Positions 16,679-25,244 of a stretch of DNA of 64,000 bases are shown in pieces. Position 1 is the first letter of the stretch; each line of letters opens with the position of its first letter. The notes below the pieces were generated by a model that made no database searches, had not been told where the DNA came from, and saw nothing but the letters and a program-made list of their open reading frames with translations. The DNA is from Vicinamibacterales bacterium (GTDB lineage Bacteria; Acidobacteriota; Vicinamibacteria; Vicinamibacterales; UBA2999): assembly GCA_030680175.1 (NCBI GenBank), contig JAUXWO010000030.1:154956-218955 (forward strand). Direction: 5' to 3'. A program made the translations under genes and the position numbers.

Positions 16679-17832
16679 CGCGTCTTGACGAACGCCAGCT
16701 GCACCAGGTCCTGGGCCGCGAGGAGCACGAGCTGCTCACGTCGTGGGACCGCGAACGCTTCGCCGGCGCGCGCGTGCTCATCACCGGCGCGGGCGGCTCG
16801 GTCGGCGGAGCCCTGGCCCGGGTCGTCGCGCGGTGCGCCCCCGAGTCCCTCACGCTCTTCGACCACTCGGAGTACGCGCTCTTCCGCATCGAGCAGGACC
16901 TGCAGCGCGAGGCGCCCGGTGCGCCGATCATCCCGCTCCTCGGCGACATCTGCCGTCCGCGATCGCTCCGCCAGGCGTTCGAGCGCTCGTTCCCCGACGT
17001 CGTCTATCACGCGGCGGCCTACAAGCACGTCACGATGACCGAGCGCGCCGTGGCGCCCGCGATCGAGACCAACGTGTTCGGGACGCTGAACGTGGCGCGC
17101 GTCGCCCGCGAGTACGGCGCGCGGCTCGTGCTCATCTCGTCGGACAAGGCGGCGCAGCCCGCCAGCGTCATGGGCGCGACCAAGCGGTTTGCCGAGATGG
17201 CCGTGATGGCCGAGGAGAGCGCGGACTTCCGGCCCGTGGCCGTCCGCTTTGGCAACATCCTCGGCAGCAGCGGCAGCCTCGTGGAGGTGGTGCTCGACGC
17301 GATCCGTGAGGGCCGGCCGATTCCGCTGACCGACCCGCACGCCACCCGCTACTTCATGACCGCGCGCGAAGCCGTGTCGCTCGTGATGAAGGCCGACCTG
17401 CTCGGCCTGGGCGGCGAGATCTACTGGCTCGACATGGGCGAGCCCGTGCGCATCCTCGACGTGATCGATCGCCTGCGCGAGCTCGCGATGGGGCAGGGCC
17501 TGCGTCCCGTGCCCGTGCAGGTCGTGGGCCTGCGGCCCGGGGAGAAGCAGCGCGAGGAGCTGACGACGCAGGGGCTGGAACTCGGACCGACGCCGCACCG
17601 CCGCATCTGGAAGGCACGGCAGTCCACGCTCGACCGCGCCCGGGTGAAGCGCATCCTGCGCGCGCTGCGGATGGACCTGCGCCGCGGCGATGTGCTGGCC
17701 GCCCTGCAGGACCTGGCCGCGGGCGTCCCCGGCTACACACCGAGCCGCCAGGCCTGGCAGCAGGCGGCCGGCGTCAGCGTGGAGCCGCTTGCGCGGCCGA
17801 TGACGCCCGAGCCCCGCACCCTGGTGGCCTGA
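16675..17832 (+). CDS. UDP-sugar 4,6-dehydratase, PseB/FlaA1/CapD-like
   Basis: In this 385-aa short-chain dehydrogenase-type enzyme, residues 38-44 give the NAD(P)-binding GAGGSVG. The catalytic region reads ISSDKAAQPASVMGATKRFAE, where Met replaces the usual Tyr of YxxxK. That replacement is characteristic of the FlaA1/PseB/CapD dehydratases. GLRPGEKQREEL near the C-terminus is also typical. The reaction would be dehydration of UDP-GlcNAc to a 4-keto sugar, the substrate for the aminotransferase at 9040. Its location after the stator genes keeps it in the same coupled operon. Confidence 0.88.
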   Translation: MTRLDERQLHQVLGREEHELLTSWDRERFAGARVLITGAGGSVGGALARVVARCAPESLTLFDHSEYALFRIEQDLQREAPGAPIIPLLGDICRPRSLRQAFERSFPDVVYHAAAYKHVTMTERAVAPAIETNVFGTLNVARVAREYGARLVLISSDKAAQPASVMGATKRFAEMAVMAEESADFRPVAVRFGNILGSSGSLVEVVLDAIREGRPIPLTDPHATRYFMTAREAVSLVMKADLLGLGGEIYWLDMGEPVRILDVIDRLRELAMGQGLRPVPVQVVGLRPGEKQREELTTQGLELGPTPHRRIWKARQSTLDRARVKRILRALRMDLRRGDVLAALQDLAAGVPGYTPSRQAWQQAAGVSVEPLARPMTPEPRTLVA

Positions 17833-17833
17833 C

Positions 17834-20086
17834 GTGCGCATCCTCACCTTCAACTGGCACGAAGCCTACGTCTCGACCCTCGCCAAGACCGGCCACGCCT
17901 TCGACGTCGTCGAGCGGATGAAGGGGGGGAGCCGTGCGTGGTTCTACGAGACGCGCCCCCTGCCGCCGAACGCGCGCGTGGTGCGCGAGGCGACGGCGCG
18001 CGAGGGCCTGCGCCGGCACGGCTACGACGTGCTGATCTGCCACAACGTGAAGGACGTGCTGTGGGCGCGCGACCTCGACGTGCCGAAGGTGCTGGTGCTG
18101 CACAACCAGCTCTCGACCGAGATCGCCCTCGGCGGATGGAGCGTCGACGCCGCGGCGCATCGCGCCGAGGTGCAGCGCGTCGTCGACGACACCGCGCACC
18201 TCAGGATCGTCTGCATCTCCGAACGCAAGCGCGCGGACTGGGATGTGGACGCCGTCGTGATCACGCCCGGGATCGACCTGGCCGACTATGACGGCTACAC
18301 GGGGGCGGACGCGCGCGTCCTGCGGGTGGGCAACTTCATGAAGGCGCGCGACGTGATGCTGGGTTACCAGGATCAGCTGCGCATCCTGAAGGGCCAGCCC
18401 TCGACCCTGCTCGGGCTCAACGAGCCGGAGCCGGGTGCCGAGAGCCGGTTCTCCCGGAGCTGGGACGACCTGAAGCAGTGCTTCCGCAGCCATCGCGTGT
18501 TCCTGAACACGACGGTCGAGGGCTACGAGGACGGCTACAACCTCGCCATGCTCGAAGCCATGGCCACGGGCATGCCCATCGTCAGCACCCCGAACCAGAG
18601 CTCGCCGATCGAGAACGGCGTGAACGGGTTCGTCTCCGCGGATCGCGAGTGGCTCGGCGAGCAGATCGCCGTGCTGCTGGCGGACCAGCCGCTCGCCGAG
18701 CGGCTCGGGCAGGCCGCGCGGCAGACCGTGGCCCGGCGGTTCGCCATGGCGGACTTCGTCGCGAAGTGGAACCGCGTGTTCGACGAGACGGCGGCCCTCG
18801 CGCGCCGCCCGGTGCAGGTCTCTGTCGGCGCCCCCGATCCACCGGCACGACCCGCGCCGTCACGGACGCGGGTGCTGCTGTCCTATGTCTCGTACCCGGC
18901 GACGACCGCGCGGTATCTCGAAGACAGCCTGCGCCGCAGCCACGACGTGGTGACGACGGGCCCGGCGATGAGCGAGTCGCTGCGCCAGGCGTGGAACCTT
19001 CAGAACATGAAGGAGGCGATCAGGCCGCATGACATCCCGGCGGCCAACGAGACGGATGTCTCGGCCGTGGTGGATCAGCTCGCGGCGCAATGGACGCCGG
19101 ACCTGTACCTGTGGGTCGAGTCGGTGCACGGCCACTTCCCGCGGGGCATCCCGCGCCTGGGCTGCCCGACGGCGTGCTACCTGATCGACTCGCACATGAA
19201 CCTGTCGTGGCACCTCGAGTGGGCCCGCCACTTCGACCACGTGTTCGTGGCGCAGCGCGAGTACATCCCGGAGTTCCTCGCGGCCGGCTGCGGCCACGTC
19301 GAGTGGCTGCCGCTCGGGTGCGACCCGGTGATGCACGGCCCGGCGGCTGGCCCGAAGCGCTACGACGTCGGCTTCGTCGGCAGTTTGACCGGGCACCATC
19401 AGCGACGGCAGCGCCTCCTCGGCCAGTTGCGCCGGCGCTTCCACGTGCACGTCGAGCGGGCGTTCCTGCGCGAGATGGCCGCCACGCTCTCCGCCTCGCG
19501 CCTCGTCTTCAACGACGCCGTACGGCGCGACCTGAACATGCGCGTCTTCGAGACCCTGTGCGCCGGCTCGCTGCTGCTCACCGACCGCGCCGAGCCGAGC
19601 GGTCTCGACGAGCTGTTCACCGACCGCGAGCACCTCGTGATCTGGGACGATGAGACGCTCGAGGATCTGGTGGAGTACTACCTGACGCACGAGGACGAGC
19701 GCGAGCGCATCGCCGCGGCCGGACGCGCCCACGTGCTGGCGCGTCACACCTACGACCACCGCACGGCGTATCTGCTGGAGGCCTCGCTCGGCGGCGGCGT
19801 CCGTCCAGGTGCGACCACTGTGCAGGGGCGGACGATTCAGGACCCGCTCGTGCAGGACGCGCTGGCGCTGGCGGGCCGCGGCCAGGACGCCGAGGCGCTC
19901 GCCCGGCTGGCCCTGATCGACGACGCCCGTGAATTGTCAGGTTGGGAGTGGTTCACCGCGCACGAGGCGGCGTCGGGCCTGCTGCACCGCCAGGGCCGCC
20001 ACGACGAAGCCGACGCCCGCCAACTCGCCGCCCTCGCCGCCCTGCCCCCAGAGGACCGCGCCCGGCTGCGCACGGCGACGCTCTGA
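17834..20086 (+). CDS. Bifunctional glycosyltransferase: GT4 domain fused to CgeB-like domain
   Basis: This 750-aa protein has two GT-B units. Residues 1-315 form a GT4 unit (VLVLHNQLSTEIALGG, LNTTVEGYEDGYNLAMLEAMATGMPIV, NGVNGFVSADREWL). After a Pro-rich linker, residues 335-650 form a CgeB-like unit (RVLLSYVSYPATTARYLED, LCAGSLLLTDRAEPSGLDEL, HTYDHRTAYLLEA). A short helical tail (ALAGRGQDAEALARLALIDDA) follows. The second unit resembles the C-terminal part of the gene at 4028. The GTG start follows the dehydratase stop by one base. It would add two successive sugars or act on two acceptors. Confidence 0.82.
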   Translation: MRILTFNWHEAYVSTLAKTGHAFDVVERMKGGSRAWFYETRPLPPNARVVREATAREGLRRHGYDVLICHNVKDVLWARDLDVPKVLVLHNQLSTEIALGGWSVDAAAHRAEVQRVVDDTAHLRIVCISERKRADWDVDAVVITPGIDLADYDGYTGADARVLRVGNFMKARDVMLGYQDQLRILKGQPSTLLGLNEPEPGAESRFSRSWDDLKQCFRSHRVFLNTTVEGYEDGYNLAMLEAMATGMPIVSTPNQSSPIENGVNGFVSADREWLGEQIAVLLADQPLAERLGQAARQTVARRFAMADFVAKWNRVFDETAALARRPVQVSVGAPDPPARPAPSRTRVLLSYVSYPATTARYLEDSLRRSHDVVTTGPAMSESLRQAWNLQNMKEAIRPHDIPAANETDVSAVVDQLAAQWTPDLYLWVESVHGHFPRGIPRLGCPTACYLIDSHMNLSWHLEWARHFDHVFVAQREYIPEFLAAGCGHVEWLPLGCDPVMHGPAAGPKRYDVGFVGSLTGHHQRRQRLLGQLRRRFHVHVERAFLREMAATLSASRLVFNDAVRRDLNMRVFETLCAGSLLLTDRAEPSGLDELFTDREHLVIWDDETLEDLVEYYLTHEDERERIAAAGRAHVLARHTYDHRTAYLLEASLGGGVRPGATTVQGRTIQDPLVQDALALAGRGQDAEALARLALIDDARELSGWEWFTAHEAASGLLHRQGRHDEADARQLAALAALPPEDRARLRTATL

Positions 20087-20365
20087 TGGGTAGTGGGTAG
20101 TGGGTAGTGGGTAGTGGGTAGTGGGTAGTGGGTAGTGAGTAGTGGGTCGTAGGTCGTGGGTCGTCGGGTGGACAGTGGACGGTGGACGGTGGACGGTGGA
20201 CGGTGGACGGTGGACGGTGGACGGTGGACGGTGGACGGTCTACCGACCTACCACCTACTACAACCCACCACCCATGACTACGACCTACGACCTACGACCT
20301 ACTACCTACTACCTACTACCCACTACCTACTACCTACTACCCACTACCCACTACCCACTACCCAC
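20087..20365. repeat. Heptanucleotide tandem-repeat array between convergent genes
   Basis: Three blocks are visible: GTAGTGG-type heptamers (about 20087-20160), GGACGGT heptamers (about 20170-20238) and CTACCTA/CTACCCA heptamers (about 20240-20365). The first and last blocks are reverse complements, so the region could fold into one large stem with the GGACGGT array in the loop. The right block includes the stop codon and last codons of the minus-strand glycosyltransferase. No gene is seen here. Confidence 0.9.
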
Positions 20366-21507
20366 GTTTGTCCGCGCTCGACGGCCGCGTAGACGCCCTC
20401 GTAGCCCGCCATCATGCGGTGCAGGGTGAAGTGGGCCTCGAAGGCGCGGCGGCCCAGGGCGACGAGGCCGGCGCGGGTGCCGGGCGGTGCCGACAGCGAC
20501 TCGTCAAGCACCTCGGCAAGCGAGCCCGGCGTCTCGGCGTCGAAGAGCCATCCCGCGCCGTAGCCCGCGACGAGCTCGCGCAGCGCGGGGATGTCGTTGG
20601 CGACCACCGGCACGTCCGCGCGGAAGGCCTCGACCACCGCCAGGCCGAAGGTCTCGGTCGTCGAGGGCTGCACGAGCAGGTCGGCGATGCGGAGCACCGA
20701 CGCGGCCTCCGGCAGGTAGTCGGTGAACACGACGTGCGGCGCGACCCCAAGTTCTTCGGCGCGTGCGCGCAGCGGTTCGAGTTCGGGGCCTTCGCCGACG
20801 AGGATCGCGACGACGTCGTGGCGCTGCCGGACCTGAGGGAGCGCGTCGATCAGGGCCCGCTGATGCTTCTGGGCCGTGAGGCTCCCGATGGTGACGAGCA
20901 GCCGTGCGCCGCGGGCCTGCCGCTCCAGCGCGGGAGTGAGCATCGCTGGCAGCGCCGGAATCGGGGGCGCGGGCGCGAGGCCGTAGGGCACCACGTGGGC
21001 GGCTTTCGGCCGTGCGCCGTCGCGCTCCACGTCCCGGCGCGCGGCGTCGGATGGGAAGACCACCGCCGCCACGTCGCCGAGCGTCGAGACGTCCTCGGCC
21101 AGCTGCGCCGGCGTGCGGTGGCGGCTCCAGCCGTGTACCGTCTGGATCACCGGCACGTGGTCGTGGAGGCCGGAGGCCAGCGTAAGGCCGAGGCGGGCGG
21201 GGACGCCGGCGTGCGCATGGATCAGGCTGGGGGTGCGTGCGGCGATCGCCTGCCGTACCGCCTGCAGCGCCACCGCGTTCAGCGCTGTGTCGCGCGTGAA
21301 CGTGGAGTCGGCCAGCACGAGCCTCACCCCGGCGCGGCCGAGCCGGTCGAGGTACTCCGGGTAGTGCTCGTAGCCCGGCGCGGGCGTGCGGGAGGCGGCG
21401 ACGATCACGTGGGCGCCGGCGCGCTGCTGCGCGAGCGCGAGCTCCGTGACGGCGCGGCCCGCCCCGCCTTGCAGGAACGTGGCGAGATGGACGAGGACGC
21501 GGCTCAC
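20344..21507 (-). CDS. Glycosyltransferase family 4
   Basis: This 387-aa GT-B protein begins VSRVLVHLATFLQGGAGRAV (N-terminal acceptor domain). Its donor-site segments are LLVTIGSLTAQKHQRALIDAL and LLVQPSTTETFGLAVVEAF. The GTG start is used because GGAGGC lies just upstream and the stop of the preceding gene overlaps it. The last residues (GQTWVVGSG) are encoded by the heptamer array, so the C-terminus has been set or altered by the repeat. It is the last gene of the 20-36 kb minus-strand cluster. Confidence 0.85.
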   Translation of the reverse strand: MSRVLVHLATFLQGGAGRAVTELALAQQRAGAHVIVAASRTPAPGYEHYPEYLDRLGRAGVRLVLADSTFTRDTALNAVALQAVRQAIAARTPSLIHAHAGVPARLGLTLASGLHDHVPVIQTVHGWSRHRTPAQLAEDVSTLGDVAAVVFPSDAARRDVERDGARPKAAHVVPYGLAPAPPIPALPAMLTPALERQARGARLLVTIGSLTAQKHQRALIDALPQVRQRHDVVAILVGEGPELEPLRARAEELGVAPHVVFTDYLPEAASVLRIADLLVQPSTTETFGLAVVEAFRADVPVVANDIPALRELVAGYGAGWLFDAETPGSLAEVLDESLSAPPGTRAGLVALGRRAFEAHFTLHRMMAGYEGVYAAVERGQTWVVGSG

Positions 21508-22469
21508 GGGGCCTCCTGGCGTTGACGCACGAAGAAGTTGCCGACCTGGCAGACGCCCTCGGAGCCGTGCGCCTGGCCGAGCGCCCGCGCGAGGTGCGGC
21601 AGTTCGGCGAAGTCGGTCTCGATCCAGACATCCCAGTCCGCGCCCGCGGCCTCCCGCATCGGGAACTCGTCGAGCACACGGCGGTACATCGCCGCGCCCG
21701 CGCCGGCACCCGCGATGTGCACCGCCGCCGACGGGGGGAGGTCCGTGGTCCGGCAGAGGTACGCGAGCTTGGTGCGGATGACGCATTCGAGCTGGCGATC
21801 GCGGAGCGCGGCGCTCCACTGCGTCCCGTGCAGACGGTAGGTGTAGAGGCGCTCCGGCAGGCGCGCGAGTGCGTGCGACGGCAGCAGCCGGAGCCACAGG
21901 TCGTAGTCCTCGGCCGGCGCGAAGCGGCCGTCGTAGCCGCCGGCGGCGACGAGCACGTCGCGCCGGGCCATCACGCTGCCGTGCGTGATGACGCACGTGC
22001 GCGGCAGGTGCTCGCGGAGCGCCTCCGGCGCGCGCACCGGGTCGTGCTCGCGCCGCACCTGCTCGGTCCATGCGTTGGTGACCGGGGCGCCGGCCGCGTC
22101 GATGTAGTCCGCGCAGGTGGCGACGAGGGCCACGTCCGCGTGCGCGTCGAGATAGGCCACCTGCCGGGCGAAGCGCCCGGGGTGCGACAGGTCGTCGCCG
22201 TCCTGCCGGGCCACGAGATCGCCGCGGGCCTCCGCCAGGCCGAGGTTGAGGGCAGCCGCGAACCCGGCGCCCCCGGTGGAGAGCAGCCGGAAGCCGGGGC
22301 GGACCCGCGCCTCCAGCCACGCACGGCTGCCGTCGGTGCTGCCATCGTCGATGGCGAGCACTTCGATGCGGGCGAAGGTCTGCGCCTCGAGGCTGGCGAC
22401 GGCCTCGGGAAGGTACGGCAGCGCGTTGCGCACGGGCAGCAGCACCGAGACGCGAGGCGTGGTCAGCAT
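21504..22469 (-). CDS. Glycosyltransferase family 2
   Basis: This 321-aa enzyme has a GT-A fold: VSVLLPVRNALPYLPEAVAS, then IDDGSTDGSRAWLEA and the metal-binding ARQDGDDLSHPGRF. The EDYDLWLRLL segment is the usual catalytic-side ED motif. It is likely an inverting transferase adding a residue to the cluster's glycan. It overlaps neighbours at both ends by a few bases (GTGA at the downstream start), so the genes are translationally coupled. Confidence 0.88.
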   Translation of the reverse strand: MLTTPRVSVLLPVRNALPYLPEAVASLEAQTFARIEVLAIDDGSTDGSRAWLEARVRPGFRLLSTGGAGFAAALNLGLAEARGDLVARQDGDDLSHPGRFARQVAYLDAHADVALVATCADYIDAAGAPVTNAWTEQVRREHDPVRAPEALREHLPRTCVITHGSVMARRDVLVAAGGYDGRFAPAEDYDLWLRLLPSHALARLPERLYTYRLHGTQWSAALRDRQLECVIRTKLAYLCRTTDLPPSAAVHIAGAGAGAAMYRRVLDEFPMREAAGADWDVWIETDFAELPHLARALGQAHGSEGVCQVGNFFVRQRQEAP

Positions 22470-23635
22470 GCGTGTGCCCGCCGCGCGACCGCGCGCGTCA
22501 CGTGGTCGGCCTGCCGCACCATCTCGTCGAGGGCGAGCAGGACGGGCCGCCAGAGCGCGGGGCCGAGCGCCGCGTCCACCCCGGTACGCCACAGGCGCGG
22601 CGCAAAGGCGACGCCGAGCGTCTCCTGGATGTCGCGGCGCCGTGTGGGGCGCACACCGAGTCGATCGAGTTCGGCGGCGATCTCCATCAACGGGCCTTCG
22701 AGGGGCCAGGCGCGGCCATCGCGCGCGGCCTCCGCCACCGCGCGCTCGCCGCGGGCCCACGCGATCACGGGCTGCAGGCGCGAGAGGCCGTCGGCCACCG
22801 CGTCTCGGCGCGTCCGGACGTCCACATGCCCGGTCGTCGTGATCGTCAGGGGACGGGCGCACCGGCCGGCGAAGTCGTCGATCGTCCCGCGGCCCCAGCC
22901 TTCCTTGAAGGCGCCGGTGCCGCAGTCGACGCACGGGATCGTCATCGCATCGGCCACCAGCGAGAGCAGGCGGATCGTCGCTGCCGCGGAGGGGTCCGGC
23001 TGATGCGGCCGGCCGAGATCGATCCCGACGAGGCCCACGCGGGCCGCGCCGCCCCGTGCGGCGGCCGCCACGGCCGTCGCGATCCAGTTGCCCCACGTGG
23101 GCGCCGGGTCCAGCACGAAGACCCGCCCGGGATCCACGCCGCCGAGCAGCGCCGCGGGCGTGTGCGGCGTGATCGCCACAAGCGGAACGCCGGCCAGCGG
23201 GTTGTGGCCGCCGCGATCCGCGACGTGGCGCGTGCTGAGGCGCGCATCGACGGGCGCCTGGTGCTCCACGATGACGAGGTCGGGCGCCAGGCCATGGTCG
23301 CCGAGCAGCTCCGCACCGCGCGGCGAGGTCACGAGGCAGAGGCGGTCGCGGTGCGCGACGAGCTGGGGCGCCTGCGCGCCAAGCGAGGGCCCCGTGCCCA
23401 CCACGAGCACCGACCGCCCGTCGAAGTCGGGCCGCCCGATGGCGACCGCCGGCGCCTCGAGACGCCAGCACAGCGGGTCGAGCGTGGCGCCGACGAAGCC
23501 GTCGTGCTCCTCCTCGTAGAGACGCCAGGCGCGGTCGAGCCACGTGGCGGACGGCGCCCCCGCGTCGAGCTCGGACGCACTCAGGTAGGCATCGGATCCG
23601 ACCCGATCGATGAGGTCGAGGACGGGTGACGTCAT
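22463..23635 (-). CDS. Maf/DUF115-like protein (short form)
   Basis: This 390-aa protein has the DUF115 (Maf central domain) hallmark RSVLVVGTGPSLG at residues 74-86, followed by PDLVIVEHQAPVDAR and FVLDPAPTWGNWIATA. Maf proteins transfer nonulosonic acids to flagellin in Campylobacter, Helicobacter and Aeromonas. This one lacks the long N- and C-terminal flanks of the second Maf gene at 30531. It could use the CMP-nonulosonate made by the 9-17 kb genes; this is inference from family and location. Confidence 0.72.
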   Translation of the reverse strand: MTSPVLDLIDRVGSDAYLSASELDAGAPSATWLDRAWRLYEEEHDGFVGATLDPLCWRLEAPAVAIGRPDFDGRSVLVVGTGPSLGAQAPQLVAHRDRLCLVTSPRGAELLGDHGLAPDLVIVEHQAPVDARLSTRHVADRGGHNPLAGVPLVAITPHTPAALLGGVDPGRVFVLDPAPTWGNWIATAVAAAARGGAARVGLVGIDLGRPHQPDPSAAATIRLLSLVADAMTIPCVDCGTGAFKEGWGRGTIDDFAGRCARPLTITTTGHVDVRTRRDAVADGLSRLQPVIAWARGERAVAEAARDGRAWPLEGPLMEIAAELDRLGVRPTRRRDIQETLGVAFAPRLWRTGVDAALGPALWRPVLLALDEMVRQADHVTRAVARRAHAC

Positions 23636-24729
23636 GACGCGAGCCTGAGCCCGTGCGTGAAGCCGTGGTCGCGGCCGGCGGCCGCGCGGCGCAGCACGGC
23701 GTCGAGCCGTGTGGCGACGGCTGCCGTGCCGTGCCCCTGCGCACGGAGGCGACCGGCCTCGCCGAGCCGCGCCGCCAGCGCCGGATCCGAGAGCACGCGT
23801 ACGAGGCGATCCGCGAGCAGGGCGATCGCGCCGGTCTCCACGACGTACCCCTCGCACCCATCGTCGAGAATCGATCGCGTGTGGCCGGCGGGCGTTGCCA
23901 CGACCGGCCGGCCCGCGGCCATGGCCTCGAGCAGCACCGTCGGGACGCCCTCGCGGTTCGACGGCAGCGCCAGCACCCGGGCCGCGGCGAGTTCCGCCGC
24001 GATGTCGTGCTGGACGCCCGCGAACTGCACGGCGTGGGCCACGCCGAGGTCCGCGGCCGACTGGCGCAGGCGCGCCTCCTCGACCGGGTTGCCGCCGCCG
24101 ACGAGGCGGAGTTCCGTGCCGGGCACCCGTGCGCGCACGAGCGGCAGCGCGGCGATCAGATCGCCAAGCCGCTTGCGCGGGTGAAGGTTGGCCACCGAGA
24201 GAATCCGCAGGGGCGTGTCGGGGCCAGCCAGCGGCAGGGCCGTCAGGGGGGTGATGTCGGCCGCCTTGCCGAGCACCGTCGTCCGCGGGGACGCTGCGTC
24301 GAAGCAGGCGGCGAGCTGCGGCGTCGTGAAGAGCGCCGCGTCCGCGGCGTTGACGAGCGTGACGTCCGGCGTCCACGCGAAGTCGCCCTCGACGCGGAAC
24401 ATCCCCGCGAGGTCGTAGCCCTTCCAGTAGACGAAGGCGGCGTCGGTGCGCCCCAGCAGGAAGGGCGCCAGGCGGTACGCGCACCGGTCGAACAGCACGT
24501 GGACGACGTCCCAGCCATCGCCGAGCAGGCGGTGCAGGCCCGCCGGACGTGACGTGACGTGGACGCCATCGGCCACCCCCGCAAACGCCTCGCGGAGCGG
24601 GCCATCGTGGAACGCGAGCACCTCGTGCGACACGCCGTGCCGGGGCATGGCCTGCAGCAGGCGGAGGAACGTGGTCTCCATGCCGCCGGGCGCAAAGGCC
24701 TCGAGGACGTGGAGCATGCGGTAGGTCAT
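23632..24729 (-). CDS. Glycosyltransferase family 4
   Basis: This 365-aa GT-B enzyme starts MTYRMLHVLEAFAPGGMETT, with donor-site segments ILSVANLHPRKRLGDLIAAL and VLALPSNREGVPTVLLEAMAAG (EGVPTVLLE carries the E-x7-E type motif). The start ATG overlaps the preceding gene's stop. It is probably cytoplasmic or membrane-associated and adds a sugar during glycan assembly. Confidence 0.87.
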   Translation of the reverse strand: MTYRMLHVLEAFAPGGMETTFLRLLQAMPRHGVSHEVLAFHDGPLREAFAGVADGVHVTSRPAGLHRLLGDGWDVVHVLFDRCAYRLAPFLLGRTDAAFVYWKGYDLAGMFRVEGDFAWTPDVTLVNAADAALFTTPQLAACFDAASPRTTVLGKAADITPLTALPLAGPDTPLRILSVANLHPRKRLGDLIAALPLVRARVPGTELRLVGGGNPVEEARLRQSAADLGVAHAVQFAGVQHDIAAELAAARVLALPSNREGVPTVLLEAMAAGRPVVATPAGHTRSILDDGCEGYVVETGAIALLADRLVRVLSDPALAARLGEAGRLRAQGHGTAAVATRLDAVLRRAAAGRDHGFTHGLRLAS

Positions 24730-25244
24730 GAGGCGGCCCTCGGCGCGCGTCGCAGGACGGCCATGGTCCTGGCAAGGCGCGCGGGAATGGCGAGCAGCAG
24801 GTGAATGGTGGCGAGCGTCACGAGGCTCGCGAGTGCGATGACGGCCTGGCGCCGGAGGACGGGCCCGGCGCGCCGCGTCGTGATCAGCCCATCGGGCGTG
24901 ATGGCCTCGAACCCGCCCGGGGCGAGCAGGAACGCCGTGCGATCCACGTTGGCGGAGGCGGCGCCGTGCGGGTCCAGCCAGAGGACCACAACGCGGTCGT
25001 ACCCGGTGTGCCGCGCCCGGCGGTACAGGCCGCTCGTCAGGAAGGGCCACGCCTCGAATTGCGGGCGCGCGTCGTAGATCAGCGTGCGTTCGGGGCCGAT
25101 GCCGCAGCCGGCCAGCGAGGACTCGGCGCCCGGAGTGGCGACGACCGTCACCTCGCACCCGGGCGAGACGCGCGCAAGCGTGTGGAGCGCGGTCGCCAGG
25201 TGACGGCCGGTCCGGAGCAGCAGGATGCGTTCAGGCCGCCACAT
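24726..25244 (-). CDS. Small Rossmann-like protein with C-terminal membrane helix, GT9-like fragment
   Basis: This 172-aa protein starts MWRPERILLLRTGRHLATAL. An alpha/beta region resembles the N-terminal domain of GT9 enzymes (DRVVVLWLDPHG), and a hydrophobic segment lies near residues 135-158 (AVIALASLVTLATIHLLLAI). There is no C-terminal nucleotide-binding half. The N-terminal 200 residues of the protein encoded at 28673 have the same layout, also ending in a hydrophobic stretch, so this may be a stand-alone version of that domain. It overlaps asnB by 14 nt. Function unknown. Confidence 0.65.
   Translation of the reverse strand: MWRPERILLLRTGRHLATALHTLARVSPGCEVTVVATPGAESSLAGCGIGPERTLIYDARPQFEAWPFLTSGLYRRARHTGYDRVVVLWLDPHGAASANVDRTAFLLAPGGFEAITPDGLITTRRAGPVLRRQAVIALASLVTLATIHLLLAIPARLARTMAVLRRAPRAAS

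Noticed and set aside
16675-17832. Full-length membrane-bound CapD/WbpM-type polysaccharide dehydratase
   Set aside because: At 385 aa there is no N-terminal transmembrane region, so it is a soluble FlaA1/PseB-like form.
20087-20365. Possible CRISPR array in the heptamer region
   Set aside because: Repeats are 7 bp and tandem with no unique spacers, and no cas gene is present.
24726-25244. Frameshifted remnant of a full GT9 gene
   Set aside because: No missing C-terminal half could be found in other frames next to it, and the same short domain occurs intact inside the 28673 gene. A natural short domain is more likely.
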